A stretch of 64,000 nt of DNA. Source: Nitrososphaerota archaeon (lineage in GTDB: Archaea; Thermoproteota; Nitrososphaeria; Nitrososphaerales; UBA183). Shown here in pieces: positions 39,527 through 48,813 of the stretch. Location of the stretch: positions 89,370 to 153,369 of the forward strand of contig JAFMAW010000001.1 of NCBI GenBank assembly GCA_029784795.1, given 5' to 3'. The position numbers and the translations under genes are program-made. How positions within the stretch are numbered: position 1 is the first letter of the stretch; every line of letters starts with the position of its first letter. Below the pieces are notes generated by a model. The model made no database searches and was not told the origin of the DNA. It worked only from the letters and a program-made list of their open reading frames with translations.

Positions 39527-41695
39527 TTGGCTTTCGACTACGGCTACCTCGCGGTCGGCGGCTCCGCGGTCGCACTGATCTATGCGCTGTACCTCGTCTA
39601 CTCGGTCAGGAGGCATGACCCCGGGAACGCCAGGATGGTCGAGATAGCCACCGCTGTCAGGCAGGGCGCCGACGAGTTCCTCAACAGGGAGTACAGGGTG
39701 ATCACGCCCATCGCAGCGGTGATCGCGGTGCTGATCTACGTGTTCATCGACCTCCCCCTGAAGACCAACGGGGCGACAGCTGCCGGGTTCCTGGTGGGGG
39801 CGTTCCTCTCGGCCCTGGCAGGCTACGTCGGCATGGCCATGACGGTCAGGACCAGCTCGCGGACCGCGGAGGCTGCGCGGAAAGGCCTCGGCAGCGCGCT
39901 GACCGTCGCATTCCGAGGGGGCGGGGTCATGGGCATGGCCGTGGTGGGCTTCGGGCTGCTCGGCGTCTCGCTCTTCTACATAGTGTTCCAGAGCGCCATA
40001 GTGGCCACCCCGGCGATCCTCGCCGGGCTCGGCTTCGGCGCCTCTCTGATCGCGATGTTCATGAGGGTCTCCGGAGGGATCTACACCAAGGCGGCAGACG
40101 TCGGGGCCGACCTGGTGGGGAAGACTGAGGCCGGGATCCCCGAGGACGACCCGCGCAACCCCGCCGTCATCGCAGACAACGTGGGGGACAACGTCGGCGA
40201 CTGCGCCGGGATGGGCGCAGACATCTACGAGTCCTTCGTGGTCATCTCCGTCGCGGTCCTGATACTCGCGGCCCTCATCACGTCGGGGAGCTCCGCGTTC
40301 GGGTCGCTGGCTTCGCTCATGACCGCCAACCAGCTCTTCGCGTTCCCGCTCCTCCTCGGCGCGTCGGGGATCGTCGGGTCGATACTCGGCGGCTTCTACA
40401 TCAGGAAGAGCATCTCGAAGAACCCCATGGGCGCCCTGAACACCTCGCTGCTCATCTCCGGGGTCATCGCCGTGGCGATAGACGCGGTCGCCAGCGAGTA
40501 CGTCTTCAAGGGTAGCGTCCTGGGGTGGTCGCTCCTGGCCAGCGCGATCGTCGGCATAGTCGTCGTGGTGGCCATCGAAAGGGTCGCCGACTACTTCACC
40601 TCCTACAACTACAGACCCGTGAAGTTCGTGGCCGAGGCCAGCCAGACCGGCGCAGCGACGAACTTCCTCGCCGGGTTCTCGACCGGGCTCCAGAGCACGG
40701 CCCCGTCGGCGGTGGTCCTGGTGCTCGCGATACTGGTGTCCTACTTCATAGGCTACTACGCAACCCCCGCGAGCGTAGCCGAGTCGTCGAGGATCCTGGT
40801 CGGGGTCTACAGCACGGCGGTCGCAGCCATGGCGGAGCTTTCTCTCACCGGCGTGATAATGTCGATCGACTCCTTCGGGCCCATCACAGACAACGCCAAC
40901 GGCATCGTCGAGATGGCAGGCCTTGAGGCGGGGGTCAGGGAGGTCACCGACGAGCTCGACGCCGTCGGGAACACCACCAAGGCCACGACGAAGGCGTTCG
41001 CCGTGATGTCCGCGGCACTGGCGGCCGTGGCGCTCTTCTTCGCGTTCCAGGACGAGGCGAACAAGCTCATCGCCCAGCACAACCTTTTCGCGAAGTACGG
41101 TCTCGCCCAGGGGGCTAGCCTCACCTTCGCCCTGAGCGACCCGAGGGTGGTGATAGGCATCTTCATAGGGGCGCTCCTGCCGTTCTACTTCTCCAGCTTC
41201 CTCATCCAGGCGGTCGGCCGCGCGGCCATCAAGATGGTGAACGAGGTCAGGCGCCAGTTCAAAGAGATCCCCGGGATCATGGAGGGGACGGCGAAGCCAG
41301 ATTACGCCAAGTGCGTCGGAATCAGCACCACGGCGGCCATCAGGGAGCTCGCAAAGCCCGCCCTGCTCGCAGTGGCCACGCCGCTGGTGGTAGGGTTCAT
41401 ACTCGGGCCCCTGGCCCTCGGAGGCCTCCTCATCGGCAGCGTCGCGTCCGGGGTGTTCCTGGCCTTCATGATGACTAACGGCGGCGCGGCCTGGGACAAC
41501 GCGAAGAAGTACATCGAGCTCGGCAACTTCGGCGGGAAGAAGACGCCGGCCCACGCGGCGGCCGTGATGGGGGACACGGTCGGCGACCCGTTCAAGGACA
41601 CCGCCGGCCCGGCCATCAACTCGCTGATCAAGGTGCTGAACACCATCTCCATAGTGTTCATCTCTGCGATAGTCCTCTTCGCGATCTTCGTCTAG
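39527..41695 (+). CDS. hppA: Membrane H+-translocating pyrophosphatase, K+-independent type
   Basis: The 722-residue ion pump has about 16 helices and uses PPi hydrolysis to move protons. The substrate-binding loop DVGADLVGKTEAGIPEDDPR and DNVGDNVGDCAGMGADIYES near residues 195-235 is complete. The K+-dependence signature reads GNTTKATTKAF (Lys and Thr), the pattern of K+-independent H+-pumping enzymes. It starts with TTG at 39527, nine residues before the first helix, with TATA box CTTTTAAA at 39493-39500. The very long open frame on the opposite strand is its mirror image. Confidence 0.94.
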   Translation: MAFDYGYLAVGGSAVALIYALYLVYSVRRHDPGNARMVEIATAVRQGADEFLNREYRVITPIAAVIAVLIYVFIDLPLKTNGATAAGFLVGAFLSALAGYVGMAMTVRTSSRTAEAARKGLGSALTVAFRGGGVMGMAVVGFGLLGVSLFYIVFQSAIVATPAILAGLGFGASLIAMFMRVSGGIYTKAADVGADLVGKTEAGIPEDDPRNPAVIADNVGDNVGDCAGMGADIYESFVVISVAVLILAALITSGSSAFGSLASLMTANQLFAFPLLLGASGIVGSILGGFYIRKSISKNPMGALNTSLLISGVIAVAIDAVASEYVFKGSVLGWSLLASAIVGIVVVVAIERVADYFTSYNYRPVKFVAEASQTGAATNFLAGFSTGLQSTAPSAVVLVLAILVSYFIGYYATPASVAESSRILVGVYSTAVAAMAELSLTGVIMSIDSFGPITDNANGIVEMAGLEAGVREVTDELDAVGNTTKATTKAFAVMSAALAAVALFFAFQDEANKLIAQHNLFAKYGLAQGASLTFALSDPRVVIGIFIGALLPFYFSSFLIQAVGRAAIKMVNEVRRQFKEIPGIMEGTAKPDYAKCVGISTTAAIRELAKPALLAVATPLVVGFILGPLALGGLLIGSVASGVFLAFMMTNGGAAWDNAKKYIELGNFGGKKTPAHAAAVMGDTVGDPFKDTAGPAINSLIKVLNTISIVFISAIVLFAIFV

Positions 41696-41969
41696 GGGCC
41701 GCAGGGAGCACTCCCCTCGCCGGGCTGAGATGCCGCGGAAGGGCGCCAGCAGTCGCTGTTCTCTATGCCGCTCAGAAGCCATGCTACCAAGCGTGGGCCG
41801 TCAAGCGTCCTGCGGCAGTACGTCTGCGTTGAAGCTAGCCGCCGCCGTCCTGGTGCGCGAAGGCCCCTTCTGCTGAGCAGGCAGCCGACCTTGACAGACG
41901 GACGCGGGGCCATGACAGCGACCCCGGTGGACGCCTCCTGCGGCCGGCCGGCGCTCCACGGAGAGAAAC

Positions 41970-42078
41970 AGGTGGGGATGGGATCACCGGTGGCGTTCCC
42001 ACTTTCGGACCCATGTGAATGCGCTCACTGACGGTTCAGCGACTGCAGGCGCACGCGTAACCGCTCCGCCACCCCACC
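41970..42078 (-). tRNA. tRNA-Cys (GCA) with two introns
   Basis: Read on the minus strand, acceptor GGTGGGG (42078-42072) pairs with CCCCACC (41977-41971), and the discriminator is U, as expected for tRNA-Cys. The D stem is GCG/CGC. The anticodon stem TGCGC/GCGCA (42053-42049, 42024-42020) encloses CTGCAG-intron-A with anticodon GCA (42046-42044) and a 17-base intron at the canonical 37/38 site (42042-42026). The variable loop TTCAC is followed by T stem ATGGG/CCCAT, whose loop holds a second 20-base intron (42004-41985) containing GTGG-N5-CCAC. The spliced length is 72. The spliced T loop is TCCGAAT, with C in place of the near-universal U55. A TATA tract at 42101-42110 is correctly spaced. 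Confidence 0.8.
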
Positions 42079-42183
42079 GCGAGGGCGCCTCCTCGCGGAC
42101 GATAATTATGCGTTACACAGGCGCGGCCCGGGGAGCCGTCCGTCGGGGCAAGAGTAAATAGCGCGGCCCGGCTACATGGCGCC

Positions 42184-43167
42184 ATGGGCAAAGACGAAGG
42201 GAACGTCTTCCCGGGGAACTGGGACGTGGTCTCAGAGACCCTCCTGAGGACCTACGACCTCTGGTTCCCGCAGAACTGGGGCCCGGCCGACCTCCCCTGG
42301 GACGAGTGCGACGCGAAGAACTACTCCTCCGATGAGGGGGTGGCCCAGGCATACTGGCTGTCCAAGCTCGCGCTCTTCGAGAAGTCGGGGATAGGCGCCT
42401 TCGGCGCCGCCGCCGTCCAGGCCGCGACCCACCAGTTCGAGGACCCGACCAAGAAGTTCCTGTCGGCCGTCGCCTTCGATGAGTGCAGGCATGACGAGGT
42501 CTGCCGCAGGGCCTGCGCGCGGGTCTGTCCCAACTTCCCCTACAAGTTCAAGCCCAAGTCCACGCTCGAGGAGAAGGCGCACCGGAACATCATGGCCCTA
42601 TACGAGAACGGGGCGCGCTACTGGAGCGCCTTCAACCAGGCGTGGGGGAAGTATCCGCTGGAGCTGATATTCTCCAGCTTCTTCTTCGCCGAGATAGGCG
42701 CCCAGCTGATCTTCAAGGAGGTGGGGGAGAGGTCCACCAACAAGGTCTACGCGGCCGCTTTCAAGAACATAACCAGGGACGAGTCCAGGCACCTCACCGG
42801 GACCCTGGCGATGCTGGAACGCCTCGCAGAGAGGATGAGCAAGGAAGACAAGGCCATGATATCGAGGCAGCTCAAGCACGGCTTCATCTATCTCTCTCCG
42901 CTCCTCTTCAGGCCGATGAGCGACTTCTGGAAGCTCCCGGAGGACTTCTTCGAGTACGACCAGAAGCTCGAGGAGCTGGCCGCCAAGTCCGGGCTGGGGG
43001 TCCCCAAGGCGGAGGACCGCTCCGAAGCCTGGATGAAGGCCATATCCCGTCACAGGTCGAAGATAGAGGAGCTGGGGATACCGGTCCCCGAGATCAAAGA
43101 GATAGGCCTCGCCGGGCTCGAAGTCAACGTGCAGAAGGGCGACGAGATAATCGCTACGCCGCTCTAG
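42184..43167 (+). CDS. Ferritin-like diiron protein (R2/AurF-like oxidase)
   Basis: A 327-residue all-helical protein with two metal-binding helices: VAFDECRHDEVCRR near residue 98 (E-x-x-H) and NITRDESRHLTGTLA near 195 (DE-x-R-H). Additional Glu ligands are likely in helices THQFEDPTKKF and FFFAEIGAQLIF. This is the carboxylate-bridged di-iron arrangement of the ribonucleotide-reductase R2/oxygenase superfamily. It is too short for a typical R2 and has no radical-Tyr motif I can identify, so a mono- or N-oxygenase-like role is possible. The ATG at 42184 follows a TAAATAG tract at about 42153. It is convergent with the MFS gene. Confidence 0.75.
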   Translation: MGKDEGNVFPGNWDVVSETLLRTYDLWFPQNWGPADLPWDECDAKNYSSDEGVAQAYWLSKLALFEKSGIGAFGAAAVQAATHQFEDPTKKFLSAVAFDECRHDEVCRRACARVCPNFPYKFKPKSTLEEKAHRNIMALYENGARYWSAFNQAWGKYPLELIFSSFFFAEIGAQLIFKEVGERSTNKVYAAAFKNITRDESRHLTGTLAMLERLAERMSKEDKAMISRQLKHGFIYLSPLLFRPMSDFWKLPEDFFEYDQKLEELAAKSGLGVPKAEDRSEAWMKAISRHRSKIEELGIPVPEIKEIGLAGLEVNVQKGDEIIATPL

Positions 43168-44344
43168 CCCGCCAGCTCTCCACCATGAGCAGGACGGGCG
43201 CCACGAAGGCCAGGGTGAGGACGCCGGACCAGATCCACCCGGCCTGGTACCCGTAGGCGTCGACCACGTAGGAGAAGAAGATCGGCGGCAAGAACGACCC
43301 GGTAAGCGAGAGGCTGTTGACCCAGGCGATCGCCAGGCTCTCGTACTCCTTCCCCGCCCTGTTGAGCTCTCTCGCCCCCGCGAATGCGAAGGTGTACCCG
43401 ACCCCGGAGACCAGGCCGGCCAGGGCGGAGCAGGCCGCCGCCGCAAGCAGGGAGGGGTAGGCCCCCAGCGCGAGGGCGGCCGCACTCCCGACCAGAGACG
43501 CGACCATCACCATCCTGTGCCTTGTGAGGATGTCGAAGGCGCGCCCTCCCCAGAGCGAAGCGAATATCGGGACGACGTACACGAAGGACGTCGCGCCGCT
43601 GGCCAGGGCGCCGGAGGCCCCCAGCGACTTGACCCCGTAGAGCGTCATGAACCCGGCGATGACCGTGGCCGCTATCCCGAAGCCGATCGTCCCGAGCCCC
43701 AGGAGGACGAGCTGCCTGTCCCACATCACGGCGGCGAGGGCCTTTCTGTCGACCCTGGGCGTCTTCGCCGCTCCGGCGGCAGGGACGAAGAGGATCACCA
43801 TGGCCCCGGTCGCCAGGCCCAGGACCCCGGACATCATGAGGCTCGGTCTCCACCCTGTCACGGACGCCAGCACCACCCACCCGAAGATCCCGACGATCCC
43901 TCCCAGGTCGAAGGTCGAGTTCATCACGCCGACCCCCATCCCGGACTTCCCCCCGCGGAGGAGGCGCGCTATGATTATCGTCGCAGGCGCGAAGACGAAA
44001 GCCATCCCACAACCCACGATGAACCTGAGGACGGCGACCTCGACGACGCTGGACGCGAAGGACGTCGCGAGCGCCGAAGCCGAAGAGAGGAATATCCCCA
44101 GGACGACCACCCTCTTTGGTCCCCACTTCGCGGCGAGGATCCCCCCCGGGACCTGCAGCAGTCCGAGCCCGAGGTAGAACGTGGCTGTGACGAGCCCGAG
44201 CCCCGGGACCCCGGCGTGCAGGTCCGGGCCCATCAGATAGAATATCGCGCCGACGTTGACCCAGTTGATCGCATAGACAATCCTCGCGATGACCAGCGAC
44301 CCGAACGCCCGCGGACTCTGCATCGTACTGGACAACTGCGGCAC
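43154..44344 (-). CDS. MFS transporter
   Basis: The 396-residue major facilitator has about 12 membrane helices. The cytoplasmic loop GGILAAKWGPKRVVVLGI near residue 70 is the G-x-x-x-D-R-x-G-R-like loop 2-3 signature, and LWGGRAFDILTRHRMVMV near residue 275 is its repeat in the second half. YAINWVNVGAIFYLMGPDLH in helix 1 resembles nitrate/oxalate-formate type carriers, but the substrate cannot be named. It starts with GTG; ATG nine codons later is also possible. Confidence 0.85.
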   Translation of the reverse strand: MPQLSSTMQSPRAFGSLVIARIVYAINWVNVGAIFYLMGPDLHAGVPGLGLVTATFYLGLGLLQVPGGILAAKWGPKRVVVLGIFLSSASALATSFASSVVEVAVLRFIVGCGMAFVFAPATIIIARLLRGGKSGMGVGVMNSTFDLGGIVGIFGWVVLASVTGWRPSLMMSGVLGLATGAMVILFVPAAGAAKTPRVDRKALAAVMWDRQLVLLGLGTIGFGIAATVIAGFMTLYGVKSLGASGALASGATSFVYVVPIFASLWGGRAFDILTRHRMVMVASLVGSAAALALGAYPSLLAAAACSALAGLVSGVGYTFAFAGARELNRAGKEYESLAIAWVNSLSLTGSFLPPIFFSYVVDAYGYQAGWIWSGVLTLAFVAPVLLMVESWRARAA

Positions 44345-44699
44345 GCCCCTTTTCTGACGCTCCTAAAATCGAATCGCAGCGTTTGGAATCTGCCCCTGCC
44401 GGAGCCGCGAGGCGAGAATCTCGTCCCTTGGTTCAAAATCGGCTCGGCCCCAAGGGCGAGCCCGGCGGCTCCTTCCTATGAGCCGCGCCGCGATTGCCGA
44501 AATCAGAAATGCGAGACGGTAAGACGCTCCCATAGGCCCTGATTCCTGAATAATCTGGAACGCTTCCGCTTCGGTACCTAGGCGTTGGAATCCCAAATCG
44601 CCGCCAAAACCGCCCCAGAACTGAAAAAACCTCAATTTGAGCCCCGTTGGCTCAGGTTTATATAGCAAACTGCTCTGATTGGTTGCCGAGGCAATCGCA
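44345..44699. other. AT-richer intergenic stretch between MFS and DUF5679 genes
   Basis: About 355 bases with visibly lower GC than the neighbours and several inverted repeats, for example GGCGAG/CTCGTC-like halves near 44412-44426. It holds the MFS promoter at its left (TATA-like GATTTTAGG on the minus strand, about 44362-44370) and the TATA box TTTATATA (44657-44664) at its right. No tRNA fits; no conserved SRP or RNase P core motif was found. An untranslated RNA cannot be excluded. Confidence 0.4.
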
Positions 44700-44849
44700 G
44701 TGGTAACAGGATACTGCGTCTACGAAAAGAAGAAAAATCGGGAGATCAAGAATCCCAAGCAAATCAAACTGAAGAACGGTCGTCCCGCCATCAAGGGCAC
44801 CTGTGCCTCGTGCGGCAAGGCCATCTTCAGGATTGGCAAGCTGAAGTAG
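44700..44849 (+). CDS. DUF5679-like small zinc-ribbon protein
   Basis: The 49-residue basic protein starts at GTG 44700: GYCVYEKKKNREIKNPKQI, KLKNGRPAIKGTC and CASCGKAIFRIG follow the DUF5679 pattern found in many archaea. The second Cys pair (C-x-x-C in TCASCGK) is intact, but the first knuckle keeps only one Cys (YCVYEK), so metal binding may be impaired or use other ligands. The gene is AT-richer than its surroundings. A TATA box at 44657-44664 predicts a leader of about 14 bases; a T-rich terminator follows. Confidence 0.8.
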   Translation: MVTGYCVYEKKKNREIKNPKQIKLKNGRPAIKGTCASCGKAIFRIGKLK

Positions 44850-44866
44850 TTCTAGTCTCCCGTTCC

Positions 44867-44875
44867 TTTTATTTT
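44867..44875 (+). terminator. T-rich terminator after the DUF5679 gene
   Basis: TTTTATTTT starts 17 bases after the stop codon, in otherwise GC-rich DNA. Archaeal RNA polymerase terminates at such T runs without needing a hairpin. Confidence 0.5.
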
Positions 44876-45012
44876 ACCGGCCGCGGCGCACGCTCTGCAG
44901 GCAAAGTCTGCGCGATGGCCCCCGGCCTCCCCTCGCGTCCCACGTAGCGGCGGAGGCTTCCACTCGGACGGCCTCCACCTTTTATCTCAACGGCGGAGAG
45001 GCTCCACCGACC

Positions 45013-46422
45013 TTGCTCCGGCTCTTCAACAGCCTCGGGCGCGAACTGCAGGAGTTCAGGCCCATCAGGGACGGGGAGGTCAGGATATACAACTGCGGCC
45101 CGACGGTCTGGAACTACGCCCACGTCGGGAACTTCAGGACCTTCGTCTTCTACGACGTGCTCAGGCGCCACCTGAAGTTCAAGGGGTACAAGGTCACATC
45201 GGTGATGAACATCACGGACGTGGAGGACAAGATAATCAGGGGGATGGCCCAGGCGGGCAATTCCCTGAGGGAGCTCACGGGGTTCTACACGGCCGCCTTC
45301 TTAGAGGACCTGGCTTCGCTCAACATCGAACCGGTGGAGGCGATGCCGAAGGCGACGGAGCACCTCAGCGAGATACTCGCCCTCGTCCATGCCCTGCACG
45401 AGAAGGGGTACGCCTACCGGGCCCCTGACGGCTCGGTCTACTTCGACGTGTCGAAGTTCAAGGACTACGGCGCCCTCTCGGGGGTGAAGCTCAACTCCCT
45501 CAGGCCGGCAGGGAGGGTCTCCAGCGACCACTACGAGGAGAAGAACGAGGCCGCCGACTTCGCCCTCTGGAAGGCCCGGGAGCCAGACGACGGCGACGTC
45601 TTCTGGGAGTCCGAGTTCGGCAGGGGGCGCCCCGGCTGGAGCGTCGAGTGCTCCGCGATGTCGATGAAGTACCTCGGGGAGACCTTCGACATCCACACCG
45701 GGGGGATGGACCTGAGGTTCCCCCACCACGAGAACGAGATCGCCCAGTCAGAGGCCGCCACGGGGAAGAAGTTCGTCAACTACTGGATCCACTCCGCCTT
45801 TCTCAACGTCCGCGGCGAGGAGATGCACAAGTCAAGCGGGAACTTGGTCACCCTCAGGGAGCTGACCGCGCGGGGGTGGGACCCGCTGACGATACGCGCG
45901 TTCCTGCTCTCGGCGCGATACAGGGACCAGGCTGACCTCACCGACGCGGCCCTGGCCCAGGCGAAGTCCCAGCGGACGCGGCTGCAGGAGCTGCTGTCCA
46001 GGCTGAGGGCCGTCAGGGGAGGGGCGAAGCGCGTCCCGGGGGCGGTGGGGGGATTCCTCGCAGGCTTCGAGGCGGCCATGGACGACGACCTGGACACCCC
46101 CCGGGCCCTGGCCGCCATGCTGACCTTCACCAAGGAGATGAACGTGATGATCGACTCGGGGGAGGTCGGCGAGGCCGGGGCGCGGGCCGCGCTGGACGCC
46201 CTGGCGAAGGCGGACTCTGTCCTCGGGATCCTCGAGTTCGGGGAGGAGGACCTGGAGCCGGAGCTCGCGAGGCTGGTCAGGGCCAGGGAGGAGGCCAGGA
46301 AGAGGCGTGACTTCCCCGAGTCAGACAGGCTGAGGGCGGAGCTCCTCGCCGCCGGGGTCGTCGTCGAAGACACCCCCGGGGGGACCAGGTGGAAGAGGGC
46401 GAAGAGGGCGCAGAGGGGTTAA
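45013..46422 (+). CDS. cysS: Cysteinyl-tRNA synthetase
   Basis: A 469-residue class I synthetase. NCGPTVWNYAHVGNFRT contains the zinc Cys and the HIGH-type motif (HVGN) near residue 36; the zinc site continues with SVECSAMSM and HHENEIAQSEAATG near 210-245; the KMSKS-type MHKSSGNLV is near 276. The length is normal. The TTG start is leaderless relative to TATA CTTTTATC (44980-44986). Its tRNA-Cys substrate gene is 3 kb away. Confidence 0.95.
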   Translation: MLRLFNSLGRELQEFRPIRDGEVRIYNCGPTVWNYAHVGNFRTFVFYDVLRRHLKFKGYKVTSVMNITDVEDKIIRGMAQAGNSLRELTGFYTAAFLEDLASLNIEPVEAMPKATEHLSEILALVHALHEKGYAYRAPDGSVYFDVSKFKDYGALSGVKLNSLRPAGRVSSDHYEEKNEAADFALWKAREPDDGDVFWESEFGRGRPGWSVECSAMSMKYLGETFDIHTGGMDLRFPHHENEIAQSEAATGKKFVNYWIHSAFLNVRGEEMHKSSGNLVTLRELTARGWDPLTIRAFLLSARYRDQADLTDAALAQAKSQRTRLQELLSRLRAVRGGAKRVPGAVGGFLAGFEAAMDDDLDTPRALAAMLTFTKEMNVMIDSGEVGEAGARAALDALAKADSVLGILEFGEEDLEPELARLVRAREEARKRRDFPESDRLRAELLAAGVVVEDTPGGTRWKRAKRAQRG

Positions 46423-46492
46423 CGGAAGGTCTCTCGAAGCTCAAATCCAGTAAATCCTCCTGATATTATCCGCCGTCGACCCTGTCCCAGGC

Positions 46493-48796
46493 GTGGCTGC
46501 GACAGCCGAATCGGTCTCCAGGTCCGCCGGTTTCAGGTCCTCGGCCCTGAGGCGCCCCTTCTCGCTCTACTCGGGGGGTTGCAGGCTGCTGGTGGACCCC
46601 GACGGGGCGGTCAGGTCACTGGAGTCGCTGCAGGAGAAGCGCGCGCTCTTCGGCTTCGAGCAGATATGGGTCTACAAGGTCCAGGCGGGGGTGGTCGTCC
46701 CCGGCCAGAGGCCTGACTGGCTCCTGAGGCTAGCCCCGAAGGCGGCGAGCCTGGCGGGGAGGATGTTCGAAGTCGACGTCGTCCAGTCCCTGGAGTTCTT
46801 CCCCGGGCCCTCCGGCTTCGTCAGGCGGGTGACGCTGAGGAACTCTGGCCGCTCCCAGGTGAGGCTCAGGGTGCTCGGTGTCAGCGACGTCGCTGCGGCC
46901 CACTTCGAGGCCCCCGCCCGCTGGGGTTCCCTCGGGGTCAACGCCTTCAACCGGGAGAGCCACGTCGCCATGGACGAGATCTCCGACCCGCCGGCCGCCA
47001 GGGTGATCGGCGCGCACCCGTCTCCGTCGAGGTACTTCATGACGACCAGCAGGGCCAGGGCCTTGGACGCGGTGACGTCCGGCGAGGTCCCCGAGGGGAC
47101 CGCCGGCATGTCCGGCCAGGTCCTCGCCCTGTCGGTCCACGAGCTGGACGTCGCGCCGGGGGAGGTCAGGGAGGTCGAGTTCGCGTCGATCTACACTCCG
47201 GGGAAGCTCGAGGAGGCCCTCGCTGAGTTCGGCCGGCTCCGCTCCGCCGACTGCCGCGCCCCCTCTCCTTCAGCCGAGCTCTCCTGCTCGGACCCCGCTG
47301 TCGCCGAGGCGGCAGCCTGGGCCCTGGAGGCACTCAGGACCGCCCCCTGGGCGGACGACCTGCTCGACAGGTACGAGTCGCTGCGGGCGCTCACCTACTT
47401 CGAGCCGAAGCTAGCCTCCGCGGTGACGTCAGAGACCAAGTCGCTGGCGCGCAGGGACGGCTCACTCCCACACTCCCTGGACCGGGCCCGGCCCGGGGTC
47501 CTCGAGACCGCAGTGTTCCTCCAGGCCGCGTCCTACGCCCTGCTGCTGGGCCAGGACAGGAAGGCGTCAAGGTCGTCATACCCTTTCCTCAAGAAGCTGG
47601 CCGCCTTCCTTCTGGCGTCGTCGAAGGAAGCCACGGTAGCCACGGACCCAGCCCTCCCCCAGGGGTGGCGGAGGCGCCTGGGGAGGGGGTATCCGACCCA
47701 CGAGCTCCCCGAGGTGTCCCTGGCCGCCGCCGGGGCCCTCGAGGCCGCCTCCCTGGCGGCCCGCGCGACGTCGAAGCCAGGCGACGCGGGCAAGTTCCTC
47801 GAGCGCTCGAAGCTGATCTCCGACCACGTGAGGAGGAAGCTCCTGGACGAAAGGGGGTTCATTTCGCTCTGCCGCGACTCAGCCGGGCGACTGAGGCCCG
47901 ACGAGACAGCGGACATGGCGGTCGCGGCCTACCGCCACGCGTTCATGGGCTCGGCAGAGCAGGCCGCCGTCCACAGGCTCCTCGAAAGGGACTTCGACAC
48001 CCCATACGGACCCAGGACCGTCCCCACTTCGAACCTGATGTACTTCAACAGCTCCTACGGCGACGGCCAGCTCGGCGGCGTATGGACCAGGGTCACGCTG
48101 GCCCACGCCCTCCTCTGCTACCGTGTGGGGTTGGCAGGGGTCGGAGGGCTCGCCGTCGCGAAGGTGGCCAGGGCGGTCGCCGACGACTCGCTGAAGCTCG
48201 GAGCCCCTCCCGGTTCCTTCCCATCCTGGATTGACGCCGACGCCAAAGAGGCCCACGGCGAAGCCCCGGACCCTGTCGCCGCTGCCAGGTTCCTCCAGTG
48301 CCTCGTCGAAGGCGAGCTTGGCCTCCCCCAGGGCGCCGAGAAGGACGCGGTCGCCCCGCCCGCCGTTTCGGCCTTCGATTGGGTCCTGACTGCAGGCTTC
48401 TGGGCCGGAGGGGACTCGGCAGCCTTCGTAGGCAGGGGGGGCGGGAAGGGTCACCTGTTCCTCGGCGGGGGGAAGCTCGAGTCGAAGGGGGGCGGCCGCT
48501 TCTCAGGCTGGGACCGCGTCGAGTCCGGGAACCGCTCGGTCCGCGGCATCTCCTTCCACACCCCAGGCCAGGTGGTCTGCCTCGGGAACGTCTCTTCTGC
48601 GCCCGCGAGGGTGTCCGTCACCGTCGCTCCCAGGGCCGCGGAGCTGGCGCGGCGGCTCAGCACTCCCCTGGAGGAGCTCGACCCTGCCCGGGGCTCATGG
48701 ACGAAGGTCGGGACCGTCCGCGTCTCGACAGCGATGAGCTTCGAAGCCTCCGTCGGGCCTGCGGGCTGGAAGGCGTACAGGCTCTCTACACCTTAA
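46493..48796 (+). CDS. Six-hairpin (amylo-alpha-1,6-glucosidase-like) glycosidase
   Basis: A 767-residue protein. The first 270 residues form a beta-rich sugar-hydrolase N-domain (FVRRVTLRNSGRSQVRLRVL). A helical (alpha/alpha)6-type region with repeated Ala/Leu helices covers about residues 280-610, including TVPTSNLMYFNSSYGDGQLG near 510, which is close to glycogen-debranching/GH-type active-site loops. The C-terminal 120 residues are again beta-rich. There is no signal peptide or membrane segment. The catalytic acids cannot be assigned by eye, and the substrate (glycogen or another glucan) is inference. The GTG start was chosen at the beginning of the open frame. Confidence 0.6.
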   Translation: MAATAESVSRSAGFRSSALRRPFSLYSGGCRLLVDPDGAVRSLESLQEKRALFGFEQIWVYKVQAGVVVPGQRPDWLLRLAPKAASLAGRMFEVDVVQSLEFFPGPSGFVRRVTLRNSGRSQVRLRVLGVSDVAAAHFEAPARWGSLGVNAFNRESHVAMDEISDPPAARVIGAHPSPSRYFMTTSRARALDAVTSGEVPEGTAGMSGQVLALSVHELDVAPGEVREVEFASIYTPGKLEEALAEFGRLRSADCRAPSPSAELSCSDPAVAEAAAWALEALRTAPWADDLLDRYESLRALTYFEPKLASAVTSETKSLARRDGSLPHSLDRARPGVLETAVFLQAASYALLLGQDRKASRSSYPFLKKLAAFLLASSKEATVATDPALPQGWRRRLGRGYPTHELPEVSLAAAGALEAASLAARATSKPGDAGKFLERSKLISDHVRRKLLDERGFISLCRDSAGRLRPDETADMAVAAYRHAFMGSAEQAAVHRLLERDFDTPYGPRTVPTSNLMYFNSSYGDGQLGGVWTRVTLAHALLCYRVGLAGVGGLAVAKVARAVADDSLKLGAPPGSFPSWIDADAKEAHGEAPDPVAAARFLQCLVEGELGLPQGAEKDAVAPPAVSAFDWVLTAGFWAGGDSAAFVGRGGGKGHLFLGGGKLESKGGGRFSGWDRVESGNRSVRGISFHTPGQVVCLGNVSSAPARVSVTVAPRAAELARRLSTPLEELDPARGSWTKVGTVRVSTAMSFEASVGPAGWKAYRLSTP

Positions 48797-48813
48797 ATCC
48801 AGCCCGAACGGTC

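Noticed and set aside
39251..41782. 843-residue open frame on the minus strand
   Set aside because: It is the mirror of the pyrophosphatase gene; its translation is Arg/Asp/His-rich without family pattern.
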